Assembly (NCBI GenBank): GCA_019703815.1
Contig: AP023052.1
Coordinates: 2,807,501 to 2,871,500 of the forward strand
Direction of reading: 5' to 3'
Length of the DNA stretch: 64,000 nucleotides
DNA from: Thaumasiovibrio occultus
GTDB taxonomy: Bacteria; Pseudomonadota; Gammaproteobacteria; Enterobacterales; Vibrionaceae
How positions within the stretch are numbered: the first letter of the stretch is position 1; the number at the start of each line of letters is the position of its first letter. The notes beneath the pieces are model-generated. The model did no database searches, was not told the origin of the DNA, and saw only the letters and a list, made by a program, of their open reading frames with translations. A program made the position numbers and the translations under genes. Below are positions 56,066-64,000 of the stretch, one piece after another.

Positions 56066-57196
56066 ATGCCGAACCACTTAATTGATTACACAGTATTAGC
56101 TAAAAATATCAAGCTGTGGGGACAAGAACTGGGATTCCAACAAGTCGGAATTGCAGATATTGATCTCTCCGCCCATGAAGCCTATCTCCAATCTTGGTTA
56201 GATAAGGGCTATCACGGCTCAATGGATTGGATGGAGCGCCATGGCATGATGCGCGCACGCCCTGATGAGCTGGTTCCCGGCACACTGCGCGTGATCAGCG
56301 TGCGGATGAACTACTTGCCGCCCAAAGCCGGCTTTGCGGAAACGCTAAAATCACCGCATATCGCGTATGTCAGCCGCTATGCACTGGGGCGGGACTACCA
56401 CAAACTGGTTCGCCAGCGTCTGAAAAAACTCGGTGAACGCATTGAAAAAGAAGTCGGCGCCTTAGGCTACCGACCGTTTGTCGATTCAGCGCCAATTCTG
56501 GAAAGGCCACTGGCAGAAAAAGCCGGATTAGGTTGGGTTGGCAAACACTCGCTCGTGCTTAACGCCCAAGGCGGATCGTGGTTCTTCTTAGGAGAGCTGC
56601 TGGTTGATATACCGCTGCCTACCGACAGCCCTGTTGAAAACGAGTGCGGCAAATGTGTCGCCTGCAAAACCAGCTGCCCAACCGGCGCAATTGTAGAAGA
56701 TAAAGTCATTGATGCGCGGCGCTGTATTTCTTACCTGACCATTGAGAACAGCGAGATCATTCCCGAGGAATTTCGCTCTCTGATCGGCAACCGCATCTAT
56801 GGCTGTGATGACTGTCAGTTGGTCTGTCCGTTCAATCGCTTTAGCAGCTTAACCGAGGAAGAAGACTTCCATTGTCGCCCTCACCTCGAACAACAAGAGC
56901 TCAAAACCCTGTTCTCATGGAGCGAAGCGGAGTTCTTGAAGTTAACGGAAGGCTCCCCGATCCGTCGTATCGGTCACCTACAATGGTTGCGCAATGTCGC
57001 AGTGGCGATGGGGAACGCGCCTTACAATGCAGAATACATCCCCTTGCTAGAAAGCCGACTGGGTCTTAGTGAGGTTCTTGATGTGCATCTGCACTGGGCT
57101 ATCGAACAGCAGACCCATCAGCAAGAGAAAACCCACACCTCTAAAGTCCAGCGCCTGATCCGAATTGTGGAAAAAGGCTTACCTCGCGACGCTTAA
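56066..57196 (+). CDS. queG: epoxyqueuosine reductase QueG
   Basis: 376 residues. Cobalamin- and iron-sulfur-dependent final step of queuosine synthesis in tRNA. N-terminal domain with HGSMDWMERHGMMRARP, then two [4Fe-4S] motifs, CGKCVACKTSCPTGAI and CDDCQLVCPFN. The ATG at 56066 matches the family N-terminus but lacks a clear ribosome site; a GTG at 56024 would overlap nnr. Divergent from nnr. Confidence 0.95.
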   Translation: MPNHLIDYTVLAKNIKLWGQELGFQQVGIADIDLSAHEAYLQSWLDKGYHGSMDWMERHGMMRARPDELVPGTLRVISVRMNYLPPKAGFAETLKSPHIAYVSRYALGRDYHKLVRQRLKKLGERIEKEVGALGYRPFVDSAPILERPLAEKAGLGWVGKHSLVLNAQGGSWFFLGELLVDIPLPTDSPVENECGKCVACKTSCPTGAIVEDKVIDARRCISYLTIENSEIIPEEFRSLIGNRIYGCDDCQLVCPFNRFSSLTEEEDFHCRPHLEQQELKTLFSWSEAEFLKLTEGSPIRRIGHLQWLRNVAVAMGNAPYNAEYIPLLESRLGLSEVLDVHLHWAIEQQTHQQEKTHTSKVQRLIRIVEKGLPRDA

Positions 57197-57204
57197 ACCA
57201 CACT

Positions 57205-57547
57205 CTATCCACATCTCTAACGATAAGGCTGATAAGCCCCTGACCTTATCCTGTTGAGATGTGGAAAACCTCAACTGAAACCGCAAAATTTCACGATATT
57301 TTTCACGTTAAACACAAGTAGCCGTATTGCACTTGGCAACAAGTACACAAAAAGAAAAACATCTGAATATATTGTGAATTATAAAAGGAAAAAACAGTAA
57401 ACTACTGTTTATATGGAATTAATATCAGTAAGCGTGTTGTGGATATATTCTAACTCGTGTTGAAAAAATCACGACTTTACAAAATCATAATGAGTTAACA
57501 ACACCGAATATCACCAGACTTATCCACAAGACAATTACTGTGGATAA
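57205..57547. other. DnaA-box cluster, candidate datA-like locus
   Basis: In the AT-rich gene-free stretch between queG and the tRNA-Gly genes there are two perfect DnaA boxes TTATCCACA facing each other 10 bp apart (57520-57528 plus, 57539-57547 minus). There is also TTTTCCACA (57260-57268, minus) and one-mismatch boxes at 57205-57213 (plus), 57373-57381 (minus) and 57438-57446 (minus). In E. coli the DnaA-titrating, ATP-hydrolysis-promoting datA locus lies in this same queG-glyV interval. The rest of 57548-57900 contains no gene that I can see. Confidence 0.6.
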
Positions 57548-57752
57548 TTCTGTGAGTTTTCGCTTAAAACTACAGAGAAAGAGCGGCTGAACGTCAGCGA
57601 ATATCGAGCCCTGGTCGATAAGTAACCAGAATCAATACCTTGTATAAACCGAAATGTAAAAGGGGTAGATATGACTTCATATCTTTGTCAGTACTTTGAC
57701 TATTGAGATGATGCTTCACAGCATTAAGGCAAGTTTTATGACGTTGGAAACG

Positions 57753-57796
57753 AAGACAAGGCCCTTGCAGCCCAGACAGATAAAATCCCTTGTCTT
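57753..57796. other. inverted repeat downstream of the tRNA array
   Basis: AAGACAAGG and CCTTGTCTT are perfect 9-bp arms separated by 26 bp, without an adjoining T tract. It may mark the 3' end or processing region of the tRNA precursor. Confidence 0.35.
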
Positions 57797-57863
57797 GGCA
57801 AGAACCTTGTAATTCTCATCGACCTGTCGATGACCAAACTTTGGAATGACAAAACCAATTTGG

Positions 57864-57879
57864 CACGAGGCTTCTCGTG
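57864..57879. repeat. tRNA-Gly-derived hairpin remnant (copy 1)
   Basis: CACGAG-GCTT-CTCGTG, a collapsed copy of the tRNA-Gly T-arm, in a diverged form of the spacer found at 58518-58579 and 59281-59343. Confidence 0.5.
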
Positions 57880-57901
57880 TTAGATCTTATCATTTCTAAA
57901 T

Positions 57902-57977
57902 TGGAGCGACACACGAGGTTCGAACTCGTGACCTCAACCTTGGCAAGGTTGCGCTCTACCAGCTGAGCTAGTGTCGC
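57902..57977 (-). tRNA. tRNA-Gly (GCC), copy 1
   Basis: 76 nt with encoded CCA; starts GCGACACTAGCTCAGC, anticodon GCC in CTTGCCAAG. Identical to the other seven Gly copies here. Last gene of the array in transcription order. Confidence 0.97.
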
Positions 57978-58031
57978 ATCAATTCATTGTTAAGCACAAT
58001 GAGGGCTTTCTTTTCCCACTTCAAAAAGAAG

Positions 58032-58107
58032 TGGAGCGACACACGAGGTTCGAACTCGTGACCTCAACCTTGGCAAGGTTGCGCTCTACCAGCTGAGCTA
58101 GTGTCGC
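58032..58107 (-). tRNA. tRNA-Gly (GCC), copy 2
   Basis: Identical 76-nt tRNA-Gly; the flanking spacers of copies 1-4 are near-identical repeats of about 55 bp, indicating tandem duplication. Confidence 0.97.
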
Positions 58108-58162
58108 ATCAGTTCATTGTTAAGCACAATGGGGCTTTTATTTCCCAACTTCAAGAAGAAGT

Positions 58163-58238
58163 TGGAGCGACACACGAGGTTCGAACTCGTGACCTCAACC
58201 TTGGCAAGGTTGCGCTCTACCAGCTGAGCTAGTGTCGC
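58163..58238 (-). tRNA. tRNA-Gly (GCC), copy 3
   Basis: Identical 76-nt tRNA-Gly with encoded CCA, in the tandem Gly-only part of the array. Confidence 0.97.
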
Positions 58239-58293
58239 ATCAGTTCATTGTTAAGCACAATGGGGCTTTTATTTCCCAACTTCAAGAAGAAAT

Positions 58294-58369
58294 TGGAGCG
58301 ACACACGAGGTTCGAACTCGTGACCTCAACCTTGGCAAGGTTGCGCTCTACCAGCTGAGCTAGTGTCGC
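58294..58369 (-). tRNA. tRNA-Gly (GCC), copy 4
   Basis: Identical 76-nt tRNA-Gly with encoded CCA; follows initiator tRNA copy 1 in transcription order. Confidence 0.97.
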
Positions 58370-58400
58370 ATATTACCCGGCAATGCCGAATAATGAAATT

Positions 58401-58477
<77 letters not shown>

Positions 58478-58540
58478 TCCGTATTGTGTCACCGTTAAAG
58501 TACCGTGAGAACTAATTTGGAACGACGCGACCAACTTGGG

Positions 58541-58556
58541 CACGAGGTTCCTCGTG
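58541..58556. repeat. tRNA-Gly-derived hairpin remnant (copy 2)
   Basis: CACGAG-GTTC-CTCGTG inside the spacer 58518-58579. That spacer begins TTGGAACGACGCGACC, resembling the tRNA-Gly acceptor end (TTGGAGCGAC) and collapsed T-arm. Confidence 0.55.
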
Positions 58557-58579
58557 TTAGGTCTCATCAATTCAAAATT

Positions 58580-58655
58580 TGGAGCGACACACGAGGTTCG
58601 AACTCGTGACCTCAACCTTGGCAAGGTTGCGCTCTACCAGCTGAGCTAGTGTCGC
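58580..58655 (-). tRNA. tRNA-Gly (GCC), copy 5
   Basis: Identical 76-nt tRNA-Gly; forms a Gly-fMet module with copy 2 of the initiator tRNA. Confidence 0.97.
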
Positions 58656-58686
58656 ATATTACCCGGCGATGCCGAATAATAAAATT

Positions 58687-58763
<77 letters not shown>

Positions 58764-58803
58764 TCCGTATTATGTCACCGTTAAAGTACCGTGAGAACTA
58801 AAT

Positions 58804-58879
58804 TGGAGCGACACACGAGGTTCGAACTCGTGACCTCAACCTTGGCAAGGTTGCGCTCTACCAGCTGAGCTAGTGTCGC
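58804..58879 (-). tRNA. tRNA-Gly (GCC), copy 6
   Basis: Identical 76-nt tRNA-Gly with encoded CCA, between initiator copies 2 and 3. Confidence 0.97.
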
Positions 58880-58910
58880 ATATTACCCGGCAATGCCGAA
58901 TAATAAAATG

Positions 58911-58987
<77 letters not shown>

Positions 58988-59055
58988 TCCGGATGCCATT
59001 GTTAAGTACAATGGGAACTTTTCTCTCGCTAGATTCAAAATCTAACCAGATAATT

Positions 59056-59131
59056 TGGAGCGACACACGAGGTTCGAACTCGTGACCTCAACCTTGGCAA
59101 GGTTGCGCTCTACCAGCTGAGCTAGTGTCGC
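59056..59131 (-). tRNA. tRNA-Gly (GCC), copy 7
   Basis: Identical 76-nt tRNA-Gly with encoded CCA. Confidence 0.97.
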
Positions 59132-59162
59132 ATATTACCCGGCGATGCCGAATAATAAAATT

Positions 59163-59239
<77 letters not shown>

Positions 59240-59304
59240 TCCGTAGTTCACCGTTTAAAGCACGATGAAAGCTTATCAACTTGGAACGACGCGACCAGCT
59301 TGGG

Positions 59305-59320
59305 CACGAGGTTCCTCGTG
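59305..59320. repeat. tRNA-Gly-derived hairpin remnant (copy 3)
   Basis: CACGAG-GTTC-CTCGTG in the spacer 59281-59343, which is nearly identical to 58518-58579. Confidence 0.55.
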
Positions 59321-59343
59321 TTAGGTCTCATCAATTCAAAATT

Positions 59344-59419
59344 TGGAGCGACACACGAGGTTCGAACTCGTGACCTCAACCTTGGCAAGGTTGCGCTCTA
59401 CCAGCTGAGCTAGTGTCGC
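59344..59419 (-). tRNA. tRNA-Gly (GCC), copy 8 (first transcribed)
   Basis: Identical 76-nt tRNA-Gly, nearest to the array promoter. Confidence 0.97.
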
Positions 59420-59465
59420 ATCTCTCAACGAAAAACCGTTTAAAGTTCGCCGTTCAGGGCTGCGC

Positions 59466-59493
59466 ATTATACGAGGTATTTCTTCAGATGCAA
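59466..59493 (-). promoter_or_regulatory. promoter of the tRNA-Gly/fMet array
   Basis: On the minus strand: -35 TTGCAT (59488-59493), 16-bp spacer, -10 TATAAT (59466-59471), then GCGCAGCCC, the GC-rich discriminator of growth-rate-controlled stable RNA promoters, 47 bp before the first tRNA. It closely resembles the rrn promoters at 4957 and 5094. Confidence 0.75.
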
Positions 59494-59543
59494 TAGGGGA
59501 AAATTATTTTTTTCCCCTAAATGTTCGTTCGCGCATTTTTTCG

Positions 59544-60089
59544 TCACAGCTTGAAAAAATGCTCTCTGTAATGCGCTAATTCAGCGATAGATTCGCGAAT
59601 ATCATCCAACGCCAAATGGGTGCCTTGCTTTTTAAAACCATCCAATACGGTTGGCTGCCAACGACGCGCTAACTCTTTTACCGTGCTGACATCTAAATAA
59701 CGGTAGTGGAAATATTGCTCTAGCGCTGGCATGTAACGATACAGGAATCGACGATCTTGCCCTACACTGTTACCACAAATAGGCGATGTTCCCGGCTTCA
59801 CCCACTGTGACAAAAACTCGATGGTTAGACGCTCTGCTTCCGCCATCGAATAGGTTGAGGCTTTAATACGATCAACCAAACCGCTGTTGGTGTGGGTGGT
59901 AGTACACCACTCATCCATCTTATCCAGCTCACTGTCCGGTTGATGAATCGCGATCACAGGACCTTCCGCCAACACATTCAGATGTGCGTCCGTCACAATC
60001 GTCGCTATCTCAATAATAGTGTGTTGCTCGGGGTCAAGACCAGTCATTTCCAGGTCGATCCAAATTAAGTTCTGGTCACTGATTGTCAT
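59544..60089 (-). CDS. orn: oligoribonuclease
   Basis: 181 residues. DEDDh 3'-5' exonuclease that clears 2- to 5-nt RNAs. Exo motifs: [25 protein letters not shown] (D, E), [35 protein letters not shown] (D) and [14 protein letters not shown] (H, D). Divergent from rsgA, as in E. coli. Confidence 0.98.
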   Translation of the reverse strand: MTISDQNLIWIDLEMTGLDPEQHTIIEIATIVTDAHLNVLAEGPVIAIHQPDSELDKMDEWCTTTHTNSGLVDRIKASTYSMAEAERLTIEFLSQWVKPGTSPICGNSVGQDRRFLYRYMPALEQYFHYRYLDVSTVKELARRWQPTVLDGFKKQGTHLALDDIRESIAELAHYREHFFKL

Positions 60090-60167
60090 CTTGGTTGCCT
60101 ATTTAGTGGGTAAACAATGTATGATACCGAGCCTAATACGAAAGCCAACTAGTTAGCGACAAAAATT

Positions 60168-61220
60168 GTGGCCAAGAAAAAGAAATTAACCAAAGGACAG
60201 AGCCGTCGGGTTCGATCCACTCAAAACAAACGCTTACAGCGCGCTCAAGACGACGTGCAGTGGGATGAATCCTTGCTGGAAAACGCACAGGATGGCCTAG
60301 TGATCACCCGTTTTGGTCAACATGCCGATATCGAAGATCCGGCCACCGGCAAAATCCACCGCTGTAACTTGCGCCGCAACATCAGTAGCCTGGTTTCCGG
60401 CGACCGCGTGGTGTGGCGTCCGGGCACCGAAGTGCTACAAGGCATCGCAGGCGTGGTCGAAGCGGTACACGAGCGTAAATCCGTGCTGACCCGCCCTGAC
60501 TACTATGATGGCGTAAAACCCGTCGCGGCGAACGTCGATCAGATGGTGATTGTCTCAGCAATATTGCCTGAGCTGTCCCTTAACATTATCGACCGCTACC
60601 TCGTCGCTGCCGAGACCTTGGGGATTGAGCCTCTGATCGTCCTCAACAAAGTCGATCTGCTTGATGATGCCAACCGCGCGGCCGTTGAAGAGGCACTACA
60701 AACCTATCATCGCATTGGTTATCGCGTGGTGCTGGTGAGTACCGAAACGGACGAAGGTATGGATGCGCTGCAAGATGAGCTTTGCGATCGCATCAATATT
60801 TTTGTTGGCCAATCCGGCGTGGGTAAGTCGAGCATGGTCAACACCCTGATCCCAGAAGTGGATGCCGAAGTCGGCGATGTCTCTGAAAATTCAGGACTGG
60901 GCCAACACACCACCACCGCAGCACGTCTTTACCATTTCCCCCGTGGCGGCGATTTGATTGATTCGCCTGGGGTACGTGAGTTTGGTTTGTGGCACTTAGA
61001 AAAAGAAGATGTCACCAAAGCCTTTGTTGAGTTTCGTGATTATCTGGGTGGTTGCAAGTTCCGTGACTGCAAACATAAAGACGATCCGGGGTGTCTACTT
61101 CGCAGTGCAGTAGAAGACGGCCACATCACGGCCACCCGCTTTGACAGCTACCATCGCATCGTCGATAGCATGGATGAAGTCAAAGCAAACCGACAATTCT
61201 CACGCCATAAACCTGAGTAA
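60168..61220 (+). CDS. rsgA: small ribosomal subunit biogenesis GTPase RsgA
   Basis: 350 residues from a GTG start ([15 protein letters not shown]). Circularly permuted GTPase: OB-fold, then NKVD (G4), [12 protein letters not shown] (G1) and [11 protein letters not shown] (G3), and a C-terminal zinc knuckle ([15 protein letters not shown]). It helps 30S maturation. Confidence 0.97.
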   Translation: MAKKKKLTKGQSRRVRSTQNKRLQRAQDDVQWDESLLENAQDGLVITRFGQHADIEDPATGKIHRCNLRRNISSLVSGDRVVWRPGTEVLQGIAGVVEAVHERKSVLTRPDYYDGVKPVAANVDQMVIVSAILPELSLNIIDRYLVAAETLGIEPLIVLNKVDLLDDANRAAVEEALQTYHRIGYRVVLVSTETDEGMDALQDELCDRINIFVGQSGVGKSSMVNTLIPEVDAEVGDVSENSGLGQHTTTAARLYHFPRGGDLIDSPGVREFGLWHLEKEDVTKAFVEFRDYLGGCKFRDCKHKDDPGCLLRSAVEDGHITATRFDSYHRIVDSMDEVKANRQFSRHKPE

Positions 61221-61330
61221 CATCTCCCAAAGTGCACCTTTTGCCTATTTGAAGGTGCACAGCCCCTCAGGTAGTATGTCTAACATTCTTTCGACTTCTC
61301 ACTGTTTTTACAGTGATAGAGACCAGACCG

Positions 61331-62221
61331 ATGTTATCCAAATCAGATAAGTTCAAAATCCAGCTCCAGCATATTTTGCCCAAGCACGCCCTGACTCGTC
61401 TTGTGGGTAAATTCGCCGCATGGCAAGGCGGTAAAGTCACGACGGCCGTGATCAACTGGTTTATCCGTCAATACAAGATTGATATGGATGAAGCCGCCAA
61501 TTCAGACCCAGCTTTCTACCCCACGTTTAACCAATTTTTTGTTCGAGAGCTGAAAAAAGGCGCACGTCCGATCAACGACGACGCCAATGTTCTGTGCTAC
61601 CCCGCTGATGCGTGCGTGAGCCAATTTGGCCCGATCACTGACGGCCAACTGATCCAAGCAAAAGGCCACACCTTTGATGTATGTGAGCTTATTGGCGGCA
61701 GCCAGCCGGTCGCCGATCTCTTTCTCGGCGGTAACTTTGCGACCTTATATTTGTCGCCAAGTGACTACCACCGCGTTCACATGCCATGTGATGCCACCCT
61801 GTCGCAAATGATCTATGTCCCGGGCGATCTTTATTCGGTAAACCCGCTCACAGCGGAAAATGTGCCAAACCTGTTTGCCAGCAATGAGCGCGTCGTGTGC
61901 TTATTCGAAACCGAGCATGGACCGATGATCCAAATTCTGGTTGGCGCAACGATTGTCGGCAGCATTGATACCACGTGGTCGGGCACAGTCACACCACCAG
62001 CGGGTAACATGGTCCGCCGTTGGAACTACCCGTTAGAAGGCGATGACGCGGTACGCTTCAAAAAAGGCGAAGAAATGGGCCGCTTTAAACTTGGCTCAAC
62101 CGTGATCAACTTGTTCCCTGCAGGCATGATGGCATTTGATAATGCCGTTGAACTCAATGCGACCACTCGCATGGGCGCAGCCTACGGCCAATTCGTAGCG
62201 AAAGCGACACCGCAAGAATGA
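61331..62221 (+). CDS. psd: phosphatidylserine decarboxylase proenzyme
   Basis: 296 residues. Makes phosphatidylethanolamine at the inner membrane. The self-cleavage motif LGST ([16 protein letters not shown]) near residue 257 yields the pyruvoyl prosthetic group. Other conserved parts: [38 protein letters not shown] 61331 has AGAGA upstream; the upstream GTG at 61313 is less likely. Follows rsgA as in E. coli. Confidence 0.97.
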   Translation: MLSKSDKFKIQLQHILPKHALTRLVGKFAAWQGGKVTTAVINWFIRQYKIDMDEAANSDPAFYPTFNQFFVRELKKGARPINDDANVLCYPADACVSQFGPITDGQLIQAKGHTFDVCELIGGSQPVADLFLGGNFATLYLSPSDYHRVHMPCDATLSQMIYVPGDLYSVNPLTAENVPNLFASNERVVCLFETEHGPMIQILVGATIVGSIDTTWSGTVTPPAGNMVRRWNYPLEGDDAVRFKKGEEMGRFKLGSTVINLFPAGMMAFDNAVELNATTRMGAAYGQFVAKATPQE

Positions 62222-62272
62222 TCCCGCCACGCAGCTCACTGCTGCGGGAATAAAAATTCGAATTTGTGAACT

Positions 62273-62298
62273 CAAGGGGCGTTTAACGCCCCTTTTTT
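62273..62298 (+). terminator. terminator after psd
   Basis: AAGGGGCGTT and AACGCCCCTT are perfect arms, followed by TTTT. Confidence 0.87.
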
Positions 62299-62345
62299 GT
62301 GCGTAAATTGACCAAGCCACGGCTAATTTAACCGCAAAACTCGGT

Positions 62346-63788
62346 ATGCTGATTGACAGTTTTCTTAATTACATCAGCAGCCAGCCTATGAATAACCTAT
62401 CGATACCCCAGCTATTGCGGTTACTGTTTGCTTTCGGAATACCGCTGTTTGTGCTTCTCATGCCGACCGAGGCGATCCCCATTGAGGGCTTAACCCTGAT
62501 CCAACATCGGCTCCTCGCGATCTTCCTCCTCGCCGCCATGCTCTGGGTGTTAGAGCCGGTACCGGTTTTCGCCACCTCCATTTTGATCATTGTGCTGCAG
62601 CTGATATTGATCTCCGATAGCGGCCTCGCCGCTGTACGTCCGGCGGATGAAGCACTGCTCAAATATTCCGATATTCTCAATGCCTTTGCCTCGCCCATAA
62701 TCATTCTGTTCATGGGCGGCTTTGCGCTAGCGATTTCTGCCTCTCGCTATGAGCTAGACAACAACCTCGCCCGCGTCCTCCTGCGCCCGTTTGGCACCCA
62801 GCCGCGTTTTATCATGCTGGGCTTGATGGTGATCACCGCCGTGTTCTCCATGTTCATGTCTAACACCGCCACCACGGTGATGATGCTGGCACTGCTCGCG
62901 CCTATTTTGGCCTCTGTGCCGAAAGGCGATAACGGGATCAAAGCCTTAGTGCTGTGTATCCCCATTGCGGCCAATACGGGCGGGATCGCCACTCCAATCG
63001 GCACGCCGCCGAACGCGATTGCGATGGGTTACTTGAAAGGCGAGCATGCGATCACCTTTATCGAATGGATGATGATGGGCTTGCCTTTTGTGGTGGTGCA
63101 ACTCGCGTTTGCGTGGTGGCTGCTGCAAAAGCTATTTCCAAGCAGCTCGCACAGCATCCATTTGAATCTTGAAGGCACCTTCCAAAAGAGCTGGCGCGCG
63201 ATCGTGGTGTATATCACCTTTGCCGCGACCGTCTTACTGTGGATGACCACCGCCCTGCATGGCATGAACGTGTACGTGGTGTCGGTGATCCCGCTGGCCG
63301 TCTTTACCCTGACCGGGATCATGGGCAAGGAAGAGCTGAAGTTGATCAACTGGGACGTTCTCTGGTTGGTCGCAGGCGGGATGGCGATCGGGATGGCACT
63401 GGATAAAACCGGGTTGGCCGCCACGCTCGCACACGCGATTGATTACGATAGCCTGTCACCGTTTGCCGTGGTCGTGGCTCTGTCTATGGTCTGCTGGGTG
63501 ATGGCCAACTTTATGTCCAACACCGCGACCGCCAACTTGATCATTCCGATCGCCGCCGCAGTGGCAGGATCCATGGATACGCTGATCAGCATGGGCGGCC
63601 TAAAAGGCGTGCTGGTTGTGGTCGCGTTTTCTGCCTCGCTCGGGATGATCCTCCCCGTCTCTACGCCGCCTAACTCGCTGGCGTACTCGACCGGTTTGAT
63701 TGAGAGCAAAGATATGGCGAAAGCAGGGGTAATTGTTGGGGTTGTCGGCCTTAGCATTGTTTATCTGGCTACCATCCTATTGCACTAA
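62346..63788 (+). CDS. SLC13/DASS-family sodium:dicarboxylate-type symporter
   Basis: 480 residues with about eleven membrane segments. The two SNT sodium-site motifs are present in inverted-repeat halves: MFMSNTATTVMML near residue 175 and NFMSNTATANLII near 395, plus ANTGGIATPIGTPPNAIA and LPVSTPPNSLAYSTG. The family imports succinate, malate, citrate or sulfate; substrate cannot be told. The start is uncertain (62346 or 62388); neither has a clear ribosome site. Confidence 0.87.
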   Translation: MLIDSFLNYISSQPMNNLSIPQLLRLLFAFGIPLFVLLMPTEAIPIEGLTLIQHRLLAIFLLAAMLWVLEPVPVFATSILIIVLQLILISDSGLAAVRPADEALLKYSDILNAFASPIIILFMGGFALAISASRYELDNNLARVLLRPFGTQPRFIMLGLMVITAVFSMFMSNTATTVMMLALLAPILASVPKGDNGIKALVLCIPIAANTGGIATPIGTPPNAIAMGYLKGEHAITFIEWMMMGLPFVVVQLAFAWWLLQKLFPSSSHSIHLNLEGTFQKSWRAIVVYITFAATVLLWMTTALHGMNVYVVSVIPLAVFTLTGIMGKEELKLINWDVLWLVAGGMAIGMALDKTGLAATLAHAIDYDSLSPFAVVVALSMVCWVMANFMSNTATANLIIPIAAAVAGSMDTLISMGGLKGVLVVVAFSASLGMILPVSTPPNSLAYSTGLIESKDMAKAGVIVGVVGLSIVYLATILLH

Positions 63789-63796
63789 GGATTACA

Positions 63797-63832
63797 CTCC
63801 CTTTGCATTGCGCGAGCGAAGGGAGTCTTTTC
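63797..63832 (+). terminator. terminator after the SLC13 gene
   Basis: ACTCCCTT and AAGGGAGT pair around a 15-nt loop, followed by CTTTTC. Confidence 0.65.
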
Positions 63833-63888
63833 GGGCAACCCGTCCAACATCACGCATTCATCAGCATCTCTACTTAACGGAATAACAC

Positions 63889-64000
63889 ATGGGATACGAA
63901 TGGCTCGCCCTTGGCGCGGCCCTACTCTGGGCGATCAGCTCGCTGATCTCGGTCACCCCGGCAAGGCATCTCGGCACCTTTGCCTATAGCCGTTGGCGTA
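63889..64000 (+). CDS. EamA/DMT-like transporter, 5' part only
   Basis: 37 codons before the window ends. The peptide MGYEWLALGAALLWAISSLI then SVTPARHLGTFAYSRWR looks like the first membrane helix and loop of a drug/metabolite-transporter (EamA) protein. A weak CGGAAT ribosome site precedes the ATG. The assignment is tentative. Confidence 0.5.
   Translation, partial: MGYEWLALGAALLWAISSLISVTPARHLGTFAYSRWR

Noticed and set aside
57205-57547. DnaA-box cluster as the chromosomal origin oriC
   Set aside because: Vibrio oriC1 is flanked by mnmG/mioC-type genes, none present here; no 13-mer unwinding repeats or GATC cluster. The queG-tRNA-Gly position fits datA better.

Overview
The window is a chromosomal segment of a gammaproteobacterium of the family Vibrionaceae. 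Evidence: the 16S/23S sequences are of Vibrio type; motX (Na+-driven polar flagellum) sits beside rnr; gene order is the conserved gammaproteobacterial block rlmB-rnr-(motX)-purA-yjeT-hflC-hflK-hflX-hfq-miaA-mutL-amiB-tsaE-nnr / queG / tRNA-Gly / orn / rsgA / psd, plus rpsF-priB-rpsR-rplI-dnaB-alr, pgi, zur and pspG-dusA. Base composition looks close to 50% GC, which would suit a Salinivibrio/Grimontia-like lineage better than a low-GC Vibrio, but I cannot fix the genus.

Layout: 1-5160 holds a ribosomal RNA operon on the minus strand (two promoters, boxA, 16S, tRNA-Ile, tRNA-Ala, boxA, 23S cut by the window edge). This copy carries many apparent single-base indels and an aberrant 16S 3' end. 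5258-16372 holds housekeeping genes: siroheme synthesis (cobA), a GNAT enzyme, an OapA-like protein, fklB, a DUF2780 protein, the sulfite-reduction operon cysJIH, an outer membrane protein, and pspG (with a clear sigma-54 promoter) next to dusA. 16373-20799 is an accessory alpha-glucoside PTS locus (GH4 6-phospho-alpha-glucosidase, EIICB, divergent GntR/UTRA repressor with palindromic operators and a CRP site). 20800-31000 holds zur, cheX, a cold-shock gene, pgi, adhP, an IS200-type element, alr, dnaB and the rpsF-priB-rpsR-rplI operon with its probable S6:S18 autoregulatory leader.

31001-38981 is the most interesting accessory region. It is an operon matching the uncharacterised EF_0829 to EF_0839 gene set: a stand-alone PRD protein, a glycine-rich SFCGS protein, DUF4312, two polytopic membrane proteins (DUF4311, DUF4310), a COG3964 amidohydrolase, a DgaE-like PLP ammonia lyase, a DgaF-like KDPG-type aldolase, and a PRD/EIIB/EIIA regulator. 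It is inserted between rlmB and rpsF, which are usually close together. It has no sugar kinase although its enzymes should act on a 6-phosphate, so a PTS-like phosphorylating transporter is inferred. Upstream lies a dense array of TTTCC/GGAAA pentamers with many helical-turn spacings.

39077-57196 is the conserved rlmB-to-queG block, with an 8-bp tandem repeat (13 copies) just upstream of the yjeT-like gene. 57197-57900 is gene-free with clustered DnaA boxes between queG and the tRNA-Gly genes, the position of datA in Escherichia coli. 57902-59419 is a 12-gene tRNA array (8 Gly-GCC, 4 initiator Met) with tRNA-derived remnants. 59544-64000 holds orn, rsgA, psd, an SLC13-type transporter and the start of an EamA-like transporter.
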